Program-made: the position numbers and the translations under genes
In this document: piece by piece, positions 1 to 11,030 of the stretch
How positions within the stretch are numbered: position 1 is the first letter of the stretch
Layout of the letters: each line of letters begins with the position of its first letter
Notes under the pieces: model-generated
What the model saw: the letters and a program-made list of their open reading frames with translations, nothing else
The model's database searches: none
Told to the model about the DNA's origin: nothing
NCBI RefSeq assembly: GCF_014705605.1
Contig: NZ_JACXIZ010000021.1
Span: 62,001 to 126,000 of the forward strand
DNA: 64,000 nucleotides
Reading direction: 5' to 3'
Source: Paenibacillus sabuli
Lineage (GTDB): Bacteria > Bacillota > Bacilli > Paenibacillales > Paenibacillaceae

Positions 1-400
1 CAAAATGTGAGGCTATTCGGCGGATTCGGCTCCCGCGACGGAAATAAGCGCAAAATGTGAGGCTATTCGGCGGATTCGGCTCCCGCGACGGGAATAAGCG
101 TAAAATGTGTGGCTATTCGGCGGATTCGGCTCCCGCGACGGAAATAAGCGTAAAATGTGTGGCTATTCGGCGGATTCGGCTCCCGCGACGGAAATAAGCG
201 TAAAATGTGAGGTTACTCGGCGGATTCGGCTCCCGCGACGGAAATAAGCATAAAATGTGAGGCTATTCGGCGGATTCGGCTCCCGCGACGGAAATAAGCG
301 TAAAATGTGAGGTTACTCGGTGGATTCGGCTCCGGCGGCGGAAATAAGCGTAAAATGTGTGGCTATTCGGCGGATTCGGCTCCGGCAGCAAAAAGAGGCG
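1..400. repeat. 50-bp tandem repeat array (8 copies, continues off the left edge)
   Basis: Eight head-to-tail units of exactly 50 bp begin at 1, 51, 101, 151, 201, 251, 301 and 351. Units differ at a few fixed positions (first base c/t, base 10 a/t, tta/cta near base 13-16). The last two diverge more toward their 3' ends (ggcggcgg, then agcaaaaag). There are no unique spacers, so this is a minisatellite and not a CRISPR array. A 50-bp period is not a multiple of three, so it does not encode a repeated peptide. The first unit starts at base 1, so the true left boundary is not visible. Confidence 0.95.
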
Positions 401-441
401 GCCCGCACCACAACGGATGCGGACACCGTCTCAATATATAC

Positions 442-680
442 CACGCCGCCAGAGGTCGGCGTGAGCCGTTTCGCCTTGAAATCATAGAAAGTATATAGCT
501 TGCTTCATAACTTGTCTAGATTTCTCGGAACGTAACTTGCCACGCCGCCACAGGTCGGCGTGAGCCGTTTCGCCTTGAAATCATAGAAAGTATGTAGCTT
601 GCTTCATAACTTGTCTAGATTTCTCGGAACGTAACTTGCCGCGCCGCCACAGGTCGGCGTGAGCCGTTTCGCCTTGAAAC
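442..680. repeat. 99-bp tandem repeat, 2.4 copies, with internal hairpin
   Basis: Units begin at 442, 541 and 640 with a 99-bp period; the third is cut off after about 40 bp, just before the stop of the P-type ATPase gene. Each unit starts with a short inverted repeat (CACGCCG / CGGCGTG), followed by AGCCGTTTCGCCTTGAAAT. The same sequence on the opposite strand recurs at 13018-13140 and in part near 47170. Region 1-687 holds no convincing gene. Confidence 0.9.
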
Positions 681-687
681 TAGCGCT

Positions 688-3468
<2,781 letters not shown>

Positions 3469-3666
3469 GTTCGAATCTCCCTCCCGCGTCAAGCCGCCTT
3501 GCGCGCTGCGGACGCCGTATTCGCCCGGGCGGCGGGCCGGACAGCCCTTCTCTTTCGTAAATGTATTCGGACAACCCGCAAATTATCCCAGCGCGGGACT
3601 TAAGTTTTGCGCGGAACTATGGCATCATAGGGAGATAGGCAAGAGAAAGAAGGAGAATGAACCACT

Positions 3667-5400
3667 ATGGCCCTCGACGGTATCGTAACCGGCGCCATCG
3701 TACGCGAGCTCGGCAGCTGCGTGGGCGCCCGCATTCATAAAATTCATCAACCCGGCCCGCATGAGCTGGTGCTGCAAATTCGGGGCGCCGGCGTGCAGGG
3801 CAAGCTGCTGCTGTCCGCGAATCCGACGTACCCGCGCGTCCATTGGACCAAGCAGACCTACACCAACCCGCTGGAGGCGCCGATGTTCTGCATGCTGCTG
3901 CGCAAATATTGCGAGGGCGGCGTGATTGAAGCGATCGAGCAGCCCGGCTGCGAGCGGATCATCCATATGACCGTGCGCCGCCGCGACGAGCTCGGCGACG
4001 AGTCGCGCCGCCGCCTCGTAATCGAGCTGATGGGGCGGCACAGCAACATCATCCTGCTCGATCCGGAGAGCGGCACGATTCACGACGGCATCCATCACGT
4101 CACACCGGCGATCAGCAGCTATCGCATCGTCATGCCGGGCAGCCCTTACACCGCGCCGCCGGCCCAGCACAAGGCCGATCCGTACACGATCGCGGACCCT
4201 GCGCAATTCGCAGCGGCGCTGAACCTCGCGGCAGCCGAAGCGCCGCCGGAGAAGCGCCTGATGGAAGCCTTCGCCGGCTTCAGCCCGCTGCTCGCGCGCG
4301 AGACGGCGCACCGAGCCGGAGGCCAGGGCGCTGGCGTGGAGGCGCTCTACGCGGCGTTCGCCGACTTGATGGCGCCGATCCGGCGCGGCGCCTTCACCCC
4401 GTGCATCGTGACGCGGCCGGACGGCAAGTCGTTTTTTTCCGTGACGGAGCTGACCCACCTGGATGGCGAGCGGCAGACGTTCGACGGGGTGAGCGCCTGT
4501 CTGGAAGCGTACTATGGCGACAAGGCGGAGCGCGATACGGTCAAGCAGCGGGCATCGGACCTGCTGCGCTTCCTGCAGAACGAGCGTGCCAAAAACGAAA
4601 AGAAGCTGGGCAAGCTCCAGGATACGCTCGCTGCCGCAGCCGACGCCGACCGGCATCGCGTGCTGGGCGAGCTGCTCACCGCCTATATGCATCAGATCGA
4701 GCCCGGCTCGGACCGCGTGGAGGTGGTCGATTATTACGATCCGGAGCAGCGCGCCGTGCAGATCGAGCTCGACCCGCAGCTGACCCCGTCGGAGAATGCG
4801 CAGCGGCACTTCAGACGCTACACCAAGGCCAAGAACAGCGTAGCCGCCGTGCAGGGTCAGCTCGAGTCTGCCCATGCCGAAATTCGCTACCTCGACGAGC
4901 TGCTGCAGCAGCTCGATACGGCGGCGCTCGGCGACATCGAGGAGATTCGCGACGAGCTCGTGGAGCAGGGCTACCTCAAGGCCCGCAGCCGCCGCGGCCC
5001 GAAAAAGAAAAAAAACGCCCGCCCGGCGCTGCTGCATTATACGTCCTCCGAGGACAAGCTGATCCTGGTCGGCAAGAACAACACCCAGAACGACTACCTG
5101 ACGAACAAGCTCGCCGCCCAGCACGACACCTGGCTGCACACGAAGGACATCCCGGGCTCGCATGTGCTGATTCGCGGCACCGATTACGGCGACGCTACAT
5201 TGGAAGAGGCGGCGATGCTGGCCGCGCACTATAGCAAGGCGCGGGCCTCCAGTCAGGTGCCGATCGATTACACCGCCGTCCGCCACGTCCGCAAGCCGAG
5301 CGGCGCGAAGCCCGGCTACGTCATCTACGACCATCAAAAAACGCTGTTCATCACACCGGATGAACAGCGTCTGAGCGCTCTGCCCTGTCAGATCAAGTAG
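3667..5400 (+). CDS. rqcH: RqcH / NFACT-family ribosome quality control factor
   Basis: 577 residues, typical for bacterial Rqc2 homologues (old name FbpA/YloA). The protein binds stalled 50S subunits carrying peptidyl-tRNA and, with tRNA-Ala, adds C-terminal alanine tails that mark the chain for proteolysis. The N-terminal NFACT-N domain includes GRHSNIILL near residue 125. A central coiled-coil stretch (about 270-430) follows, then a basic linker (RRGPKKKKN). The NFACT-R/DUF814 domain is at the C-terminus with NDYLTNKLA and HTKDIPGSHV. AAGAAGGAG is 12 nt before the ATG. The last 60 bp also encode the terminator of the opposite-strand gene. Confidence 0.93.
   Translation: MALDGIVTGAIVRELGSCVGARIHKIHQPGPHELVLQIRGAGVQGKLLLSANPTYPRVHWTKQTYTNPLEAPMFCMLLRKYCEGGVIEAIEQPGCERIIHMTVRRRDELGDESRRRLVIELMGRHSNIILLDPESGTIHDGIHHVTPAISSYRIVMPGSPYTAPPAQHKADPYTIADPAQFAAALNLAAAEAPPEKRLMEAFAGFSPLLARETAHRAGGQGAGVEALYAAFADLMAPIRRGAFTPCIVTRPDGKSFFSVTELTHLDGERQTFDGVSACLEAYYGDKAERDTVKQRASDLLRFLQNERAKNEKKLGKLQDTLAAAADADRHRVLGELLTAYMHQIEPGSDRVEVVDYYDPEQRAVQIELDPQLTPSENAQRHFRRYTKAKNSVAAVQGQLESAHAEIRYLDELLQQLDTAALGDIEEIRDELVEQGYLKARSRRGPKKKKNARPALLHYTSSEDKLILVGKNNTQNDYLTNKLAAQHDTWLHTKDIPGSHVLIRGTDYGDATLEEAAMLAAHYSKARASSQVPIDYTAVRHVRKPSGAKPGYVIYDHQKTLFITPDEQRLSALPCQIK
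5336..5370 (-). terminator. Rho-independent terminator of the PHP/LysR operon, inside the rqcH 3' end
   Basis: A perfect 12-bp stem (ACGCTGTTCATC at 5341-5352 and its complement at 5359-5370) has a 6-nt loop. Read on the minus strand it ends in six T residues (5341-5336). It lies downstream of the PHP gene and wholly within rqcH codons. Confidence 0.85.
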
Positions 5401-5424
5401 CGTCGACCGTCTCAAGTCGCGTCG

Positions 5425-6285
5425 TCAAGTCGCGTCGCCGCAGGCGCGCGCAATGCGGCGCAGCACCTCCACCGGCACGCTGCGGCTGCCGAGCGCCCCG
5501 TGGTAGGCCCCGCCCTCGCGCTCGCCGTGGAAGTCCGAGCCTGCCGTCGCAATCGCGCCGCAGCGCTCGGCCAGCGCGCGGTAGCGCCGCTCGTCCTCCC
5601 CGTCATGGTCGGGATGACTGACCTCCAGACCGGCTGCGCCGCCGCGCAGCAGCCGCTCGACCAGGTCATCGCGCCGGTACAGGCCCGGATGCGCGATGAC
5701 CGCAGCGCCGCCGGCCTCCCGGATCCAGCCGACCGCCTCGTGCGGGCTCAGCCGCGGGATCGCCACATAGGCCGCACAGCCCGAGCCGAGGTAGCGCTCG
5801 AATGCATCGGTCACGCTGGCTGCCGCGCCGCAGGCGACGAGCGCCGCCGCAATATGCGGACGGCCGAGCGTCTCCTCCGCCGTCCCCGCCTTGCCGGCGA
5901 TGCGGCGCACCTGCTCCATCGTCAGCGCGATGCCGAGCGCATTGAGCCTCGCGACGATCTGCTCGTTGCGCCGCTGCCGCCCGCCGCGCAGTCCCTCGAT
6001 CCGCCGCTGCCAGTCCGCATCGCCGAGGTCCATGCAGTAGCCGAGCACATGGATCGCCTGATCGTCGGCATAGGCGCTGATCTCGATCCCCGGCACCACC
6101 TCGACGCCGAGCCGCGCGCCTTCGGCGAGCGCCTCGTCGACGCCGGCGGTCGTATCGTGATCGGTTACCGCCACCGCCGCCAGTCCCGCTTGCGCAGCCA
6201 GGCGTACGAGCGCGCCCGGCGCCAGCATCCCGTCCGAGGCCGTCGTATGCGCGTGCAGATCCGCACGCTGATCCGTTATAGCCAT
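5425..6285 (-). CDS. PHP-domain metal-dependent phosphoesterase (YciV/RNase AM-like)
   Basis: 286 residues. The PHP metal-binding motifs are in order: DLHAHTTASDG near the N-terminus, TDHD, PGIEIS, AHPGLY and GSDFHG near the C-terminus. This spacing fits the stand-alone YciV/TrpH-type family, whose members remove nucleotides from short RNA 5' ends or dephosphorylate nucleoside 3',5'-bisphosphates. The exact substrate here is not shown. AAGGA sits 9 nt before the ATG. The gene overlaps the end of the LysR gene by 10 nt, so the two are probably translated from one message, which ends at the hairpin inside rqcH. Confidence 0.85.
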   Translation of the reverse strand: MAITDQRADLHAHTTASDGMLAPGALVRLAAQAGLAAVAVTDHDTTAGVDEALAEGARLGVEVVPGIEISAYADDQAIHVLGYCMDLGDADWQRRIEGLRGGRQRRNEQIVARLNALGIALTMEQVRRIAGKAGTAEETLGRPHIAAALVACGAAASVTDAFERYLGSGCAAYVAIPRLSPHEAVGWIREAGGAAVIAHPGLYRRDDLVERLLRGGAAGLEVSHPDHDGEDERRYRALAERCGAIATAGSDFHGEREGGAYHGALGSRSVPVEVLRRIARACGDAT

Positions 6286-7187
6286 TGGCGCAGATCCTTC
6301 TCCCGGAGGAAGGTGAGGAAGGTCACGGCCGAGATCGGCAGCAGCGCGGACTTGAGGTAGATGGAGTAGAATTGCCGCTTGAACTGCAAGCCCGTCACCG
6401 GGATCGCGCGGATCAGCCCGAGCGCCTCCTCGTGCTTGATCGACGAGCCGGACAGGAAGGAGACGCCGAGGCCCGCTTCCACCGCCGACTTGACCGCTCC
6501 CGTGCTGCCCAGCTCCATCACGATGTTCATCTCGTTCGGATCGATCTGCTTGCTGCGCAGCTCCTCCTCCATGACGAGCCGGGTGCCGGAGCCTTGCTCG
6601 CGCAGCACGACCGGGTGCGCCAGCGCTTCCTCGATCGTCACGCGGTCCGCCTTGGCGAGCGGGTGCTTGGAGGAGACGACCAGCTTGAGCTCGTCGCTCA
6701 TCACCGCTTCCATATGCATATCCGGATGATTGACGGGCGCCTCGATCAGACCGAAGTTGAGCTGATGATTGACGATCTCGTCCATGATCTGCGCCGTGTT
6801 CATCACTTTCATGCTGATCGCAATATGCGGATATTCCTGGGCAAATGGACCTAGCAGTCGCGGCAAAATGTATTCGCCGATCGTCAAGCTTGCCCCCAGC
6901 TGCAGACGCCCCTTGAGCTGCTTGGTGAACTTGGACATGGTGGAGTCGGTGTCGCGGATGAGATCGATGCTGCGCTGGGCAAACGGCAACAGCGTTCGCC
7001 CCGCCTCGCTCAGCTCAATCCGCTTCGTCGAGCGATGCAGCAGCTTCGTGCCGAAATAGTCCTCCAGCGACTGCACCTGCATCGTCACGGCCGGCTGCGT
7101 CATGTGCAGCGCTTGCGCCGCTGCCGAAAAGCTCCCCTTGTCCGCCACGGTATAAAAGATGTGCAGCTGATGAAAGTTAAGCGCCAT
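6276..7187 (-). CDS. LysR-family transcriptional regulator
   Basis: 303 residues. An N-terminal winged helix-turn-helix (FHQLHIFYTVADKGSFSAAA, residues 4-23, then TQPAVTMQVQSLE) is followed by a LysR effector-binding domain from about residue 90. The sequence most resembles the CysL/YwfK-YeiE branch, whose members often control sulfur or selenium metabolism, but the effector cannot be read. AAGGAGG lies 8 nt upstream of the ATG. First gene of a two-gene unit with the PHP gene. No divergent target gene is adjacent; 270 bp of apparently non-coding DNA lies upstream. Confidence 0.88.
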   Translation of the reverse strand: MALNFHQLHIFYTVADKGSFSAAAQALHMTQPAVTMQVQSLEDYFGTKLLHRSTKRIELSEAGRTLLPFAQRSIDLIRDTDSTMSKFTKQLKGRLQLGASLTIGEYILPRLLGPFAQEYPHIAISMKVMNTAQIMDEIVNHQLNFGLIEAPVNHPDMHMEAVMSDELKLVVSSKHPLAKADRVTIEEALAHPVVLREQGSGTRLVMEEELRSKQIDPNEMNIVMELGSTGAVKSAVEAGLGVSFLSGSSIKHEEALGLIRAIPVTGLQFKRQFYSIYLKSALLPISAVTFLTFLREKDLRQWL

Positions 7188-7400
7188 CCGTTGATCCTCC
7201 TTCTTGTGCTGCCTTCAGTATAGCAGACGCCATCGCGCCGCGGTACACCTTTGCGCGCCCTTTTTGCAGGCGAAGCGCAGGCTGCGGCAGCTGTGAGGCC
7301 GCGGCGGCTGCGGATATCAGGGCCGCGCCGTCATCCGGCACCGGCTGCGCCTCAGACCTTGCAGCACACCGTGCCTTGCGCGTGCGTACGCGCGCACGCC

Positions 7401-7432
7401 AAAAATCGCGCACCGGCTGCGATGCGCGATTT
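7401..7432 (-). terminator. Probable terminator of the 147-codon conserved gene
   Basis: A 10-bp stem (AAATCGCGCA at 7403-7412 with TGCGCGATTT at 7423-7432) is followed on the minus strand by five T residues. The surrounding 7188-7457 stretch is otherwise without a supported gene. Confidence 0.7.
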
Positions 7433-7457
7433 GCGGGGATAGCCGACACTGGGAGCG

Positions 7458-7895
7458 CTATCTCCGTTTGCGACTATTTTTGATCAGGGTCATACGCCGG
7501 GAATGCCGCAGCCAAGAATAGTAAGACTTCAGATCCCGGAGCTCGATCGTCTCCGACATTCGACCCAGAAACGTCACCACAATCATCTTGTGCAGCGGAT
7601 TGCCGACCAGGTCCGTCTCGCCCTCCAGACTGGTGAACTCGGCCACGAACACCAGATCCTCGTCGATCAGATAGACGTCTTCCTCGTTGCGATAATACGG
7701 CTCCACACGATCCTGCTTCAGCGCCTCCCATATGAAGGCGGCGATATCCTCTTGACCGGATTGCTCGGACTCGACACGATCGGCCCATCGGATCTTTGCG
7801 TGGTTCGTGATGACGACGTCCGCCACTTTTTTATCCCCGAGCACGACATGAAACGATTCATACGTATTCCATCTCTCCGTCGTCTTATCTTTCAT
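7458..7895 (-). CDS. Conserved hypothetical protein, 145 aa
   Basis: I do not recognise a named family. The protein is soluble and mixed in charge. The segment TNHAKIRWADRVE followed by DIAAFIWEALKQ resembles the start of small DUF4258-like folds, but this is only a visual likeness. The C-terminus is strongly basic (RHSRRMTLIKNSRKRR). I use ATG 7895, 10 nt after AAAGGAG; a TTG two codons earlier is too close to that site. It follows ylbF-ylbG on the same strand but with a separate hairpin between, so it may be its own unit. Confidence 0.7.
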   Translation of the reverse strand: MKDKTTERWNTYESFHVVLGDKKVADVVITNHAKIRWADRVESEQSGQEDIAAFIWEALKQDRVEPYYRNEEDVYLIDEDLVFVAEFTSLEGETDLVGNPLHKMIVVTFLGRMSETIELRDLKSYYSWLRHSRRMTLIKNSRKRR

Positions 7896-8073
7896 CTCCA
7901 AACCACTCCTTTCTGGGAGGCAGGACCTAAATAACCATGCACAATTACCTATATATTCTAAATCATCCTAGACTACAATTTCAACCTTTAAATGAAAAGC
8001 ATCCGCTTCGGCTCGTGCCGCTTTCTCGCAATCTTGGACGCCGAGCCGCGTGTAAACGGATACGCAACTTGTC

Positions 8074-8094
8074 AAAATGCTGCACGCGCAGCAT
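8074..8094 (-). terminator. Short U-tailed hairpin after ylbG
   Basis: ATGCTGC (8077-8083) and GCAGCAT (8088-8094) form a 7-bp stem with a 4-nt loop. Four T residues follow on the minus strand. It lies 1 nt past the ylbG stop. The short stem makes it a moderate candidate. Confidence 0.5.
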
Positions 8095-8095
8095 C

Positions 8096-8359
8096 CTAAA
8101 GGCTGTAAAACCTGGTTTTGTCGGGGATATCGGACGCGTATTCCGTCTTGATCTCATTGCGATAGGAGCGTTCCACTCTTTTGACGAAATGAAGCCGCTC
8201 AATGTTGCGGATCGTATCTTCCGCGCGCTCGGCGTTCATGTAGATCACCACGTAATGCATTTTGCGCGACATGTAATGCACGGAGCCGTACTTCTCCAAC
8301 GCGCGCGCCGCTTTCAAATCACTTACCCAGATAATGTAGCCCGTACGCTCGGATAACAT
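8096..8359 (-). CDS. ylbG: YlbG-family protein (DUF2129)
   Basis: 87 residues, the usual size. The sequence opens with SERTGYIIWVSDLKAARALE and contains YGSVHYMSRKMHYVVIYMN, characteristic of this small cytoplasmic family of unknown function. It lies 48 nt downstream of ylbF on the same strand, as in bacilli, so the two are likely co-transcribed. A run of G residues ends 5 nt before the ATG and serves as the ribosome site. Confidence 0.88.
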   Translation of the reverse strand: MLSERTGYIIWVSDLKAARALEKYGSVHYMSRKMHYVVIYMNAERAEDTIRNIERLHFVKRVERSYRNEIKTEYASDIPDKTRFYSL

Positions 8360-8407
8360 CGTGTCCCCCCGTTCCCGTGTCCTGTCGTAAAAGCGTGCGG
8401 GGCGGCG

Positions 8408-8914
8408 TCAGCCGCACCCGCCGCTGCCGCAGCTGCAAGAGCCGCCTGCGCCGCATCCCCCTCCGCCCGCCGGTTCGTTGCCCGGCACCTTGATCGTCTC
8501 CGAGACGGCACCGGCAATCGACTGCGAGACGGTGAAAAGGAGCTGATCGACCTCGCGCTCGGCCGCCTTGAAGCGGCTGACGCATTCCATATCGTCCAAT
8601 TCGCGCTCGATCGCCTTCACCTTGTCCTTGGCGTCGTTGAAATCGGGATGAAAGCGTCCGAAGCGCTCGCATTCGGCATACAGTTCCTTCGCTTTGTCAA
8701 AGCGCTTGATCAGCGCCCGGACCTCGTCGTCCCGATCGACGACGGCCTTCCAATATAAATAATCGGCAACCTCGGCCGACCCGTTGATCATATCGCCCAG
8801 CTCGTAAGCATGGAGCAGCAATCCGGCCATATCCAGCGAAGCATCCGTGGGGTCCGCTGCGGCCTGATTCGCCACGTCCGATGCCTGAGCGGCAAACTGA
8901 CCGGCAATCGCCAT
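8408..8914 (-). CDS. ylbF: YlbF/RicF family regulator with C-terminal cysteine cluster
   Basis: 168 residues. An alpha-helical YlbF/YmcA domain (about residues 15-135) is followed by a glycine- and cysteine-rich tail, GGCGAGGSCSCGSGGCG, holding four cysteines. In B. subtilis YlbF (RicF) joins YmcA and YaaT in a complex that carries [4Fe-4S] clusters, stimulates RNase Y processing and affects competence, sporulation and biofilm formation. The cysteine tail could supply cluster ligands. I start at ATG 8914, 9 nt after AAGGAG; an ATG six codons upstream overlaps that site. Confidence 0.85.
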   Translation of the reverse strand: MAIAGQFAAQASDVANQAAADPTDASLDMAGLLLHAYELGDMINGSAEVADYLYWKAVVDRDDEVRALIKRFDKAKELYAECERFGRFHPDFNDAKDKVKAIERELDDMECVSRFKAAEREVDQLLFTVSQSIAGAVSETIKVPGNEPAGGGGCGAGGSCSCGSGGCG

Positions 8915-8993
8915 CGTGAACCACTCCTTCATGACTTGTCATGGTCTGGCACACGTCTATCATACCATGAATCGCGGTCAGAATGTAGGCTTT

Positions 8994-11030
8994 TCAACCG
9001 GATGAATTGTCCGGCAGGGCGACGCGCATCTCCTCCCACATGTCCGGCGACAGCCGCAGCTCGGGGCCTGCGGCCGCACCCGCCGGCGACCGGCGCGGAC
9101 GGCCCAGCACCACCCATGCGCCCGCATGATCGTCCAGTCGCAGCGGGACAAATTCGAGCGGACGGCCCTGCTGCCGCAGCTCCAGCGGCGCCCGCCAGCG
9201 CAGCGCTTGCTCGACCAGCTCGCGCTTGGTCGAAGCATGGTACATCCGCAGCTGGGTGAGCCATGCGGGCGGCACGTCGCGCAAGCCCGGGAAGCGGGCG
9301 TCGCGATCTGCCCGCGGCGGCGGCAGCAGCGGGCAGCGCCTCAGCTCGTCCACGTGCAGATAGAGCGGCTCCGGCGTCTGCGGAGCTGCGGAATGGCTCG
9401 CTCTCGAGGGCTGTGTCGAGTGCGGCGGCGCCTGACGCGCTTTCGGCGGCGCATTCGAGGGATCTGTCGAGTGGGCAGCTGGAGGCTGTCTCGAGTGCGG
9501 CGCCGGGGGCGCTGCCGGGGGCGATGGCGCCGGGCTCTCCGCGGCCAGCAGCTCCAGCACGAGCGGGGGCGGCTCGCCGGCTCCGACTTCGGTCAGCGCC
9601 GCCAGCATCCGCTCGCTCGTCCAGCCGCCGGCGCACGCCTCCCGCACCGAGCGCGGCGTGAGCCTATACACCGAGGCGACGTCCAGCGTGCGCGGCTCCG
9701 CCAGCTGCTCCAGACGCCAGAGCACCGGGAAGGGCGTGCCGGGGAACGCCACCAGCTCGCCGCTCGGCTGCAGGCGTACCGGCGGCGCAGGAGTTGCTTG
9801 GGCCGTATCCGCACCGAGCCAGCGCATGGCGGCCTCGCTTCCCGCTTCGCCCAGCTCCAGCCAGCCGAGCGCAGCCAAGTCCTGCAGCAAGTCGTGCAGG
9901 TCGCGCGCCAGCCCGGATGCCGGCGCATCCGGCGTGGATGGCGAATCGGATGCTTGCCGTGCGTAATTCGCTGCTGGTGCATGGCTGGCTTCCATAGCTT
10001 CCTTCACTGCCTTTGCTGCCGATACCGGCTTCGTCGCCGGCGCCGGCGCTCCTGACGCATTCGCCCACTCCGAGCCGCGGGTGAGCGATGTATGAACCGG
10101 TTGCGCGCCGAGCCCGTGCCGTCGCATCCAGGCCAGCAGCTCCTCTTCGCGGCACACCTCGCCCGGTGCCAGCGACGGCAGCAACGCCGCGATCCACTGC
10201 AGCGACGGGGCCGCCGCCGCAGCCGTCTCCAAAAAGCGCGCCAGCAAAAGGCGCTCCCGCGCCGCCGCATCCAGCTCGAGCCACCGGCGCAGCGCCGCCT
10301 CGTCCCAGGCGTACCCGCCCGGCTGCGGCGCGACGATCTGCGCCTGACAAGCGGCGTCGAGCAGCATCGCCAGCAGAGGCGGATAATCGGCCGGGTGGGC
10401 GTAGCCGGCCGCCCAGCCCCGCAGCGAAGGCCACTGCGCCGGCAGCCCCGTCTCCAGCCGCTGCTGAAGGCGCGAGATCGTGCGCTTGGGCAGCACGCCG
10501 CGCTTGGTGCAGGCGGTGCCGGCCCGCTGCAGCTCGGCGAGCATGCCGAGCATGCGGCGGCCAAGCGGCAGCGACGGATGCGCCGCGGTCGGACTCGGCC
10601 TGAACGGTAGGCGCGCGCCGCTCTCCCCCGTCTCGAACGGACAGACGATCAGCAGCCATGGCGCGAAGGCATCGGCAGGGATGGCGTGCAGCGTCTCGCC
10701 CCAGACGCGCCGATGGGTGAAGACGAGGCCACAGCGCCGCAGCTCGTCGAGCCCGAGCAGCGTCTCTGCGCCGGAGGGCCCCGCTTCCTCCTCCGCCAGC
10801 CGTACGAGCTGGCGCTCCGTCATTGGCCTGGCGCCGCAGCGCCGCAGCATCAGGCGCAGCGCGGCCTGCGCATCTTGGCTGAGACGGGGCAGCGCCCCTG
10901 CGGCACAGCACGGGCAGGTCAGCGCCTGCGGCCATGTCCGGCCGCAGGCGCCCGAATGCCAGAGCGGCTCCGCTCGCAGGCGCCCGGCCTCCTCTGCCGA
11001 CAGCAACGTCTCGTAGTCGGCGGACTTCAT
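8994..11030 (-). CDS. Helicase-associated protein, XPB/Ssl2 N-terminal-like domain
   Basis: 678 residues, very rich in Ala, Pro and Arg. A central domain near residues 420-510 carries SGELVAFPGTPFPVLWRL, then VYRLTPRSVREACAGGWTSE, the pattern of the Helicase_C_3/XPB N-terminal-like domain. A proline-rich linker (about 510-580) separates it from a C-terminal part. A CPCC pair occurs near residue 39. In actinobacteria (for example the pair Rv0861c/Rv0862c) a protein of this type is encoded beside an XPB helicase. Here its ATG overlaps the helicase stop by 4 nt, so the two should be translationally coupled. Its role (regulator, DNA-binding partner or nuclease platform) is not established from sequence. 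Confidence 0.75.
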   Translation of the reverse strand: MKSADYETLLSAEEAGRLRAEPLWHSGACGRTWPQALTCPCCAAGALPRLSQDAQAALRLMLRRCGARPMTERQLVRLAEEEAGPSGAETLLGLDELRRCGLVFTHRRVWGETLHAIPADAFAPWLLIVCPFETGESGARLPFRPSPTAAHPSLPLGRRMLGMLAELQRAGTACTKRGVLPKRTISRLQQRLETGLPAQWPSLRGWAAGYAHPADYPPLLAMLLDAACQAQIVAPQPGGYAWDEAALRRWLELDAAARERLLLARFLETAAAAAPSLQWIAALLPSLAPGEVCREEELLAWMRRHGLGAQPVHTSLTRGSEWANASGAPAPATKPVSAAKAVKEAMEASHAPAANYARQASDSPSTPDAPASGLARDLHDLLQDLAALGWLELGEAGSEAAMRWLGADTAQATPAPPVRLQPSGELVAFPGTPFPVLWRLEQLAEPRTLDVASVYRLTPRSVREACAGGWTSERMLAALTEVGAGEPPPLVLELLAAESPAPSPPAAPPAPHSRQPPAAHSTDPSNAPPKARQAPPHSTQPSRASHSAAPQTPEPLYLHVDELRRCPLLPPPRADRDARFPGLRDVPPAWLTQLRMYHASTKRELVEQALRWRAPLELRQQGRPLEFVPLRLDDHAGAWVVLGRPRRSPAGAAAGPELRLSPDMWEEMRVALPDNSSG

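Noticed and set aside
1-400. CRISPR-like regular repeats
   Set aside because: Units are contiguous and nearly identical with no unique spacers, and no cas genes are in the window.
7177-7449. 90-codon minus-strand frame between the LysR gene and the 145-aa gene
   Set aside because: It overlaps the LysR start, contains a terminator hairpin and has no recognisable domain or ribosome site.
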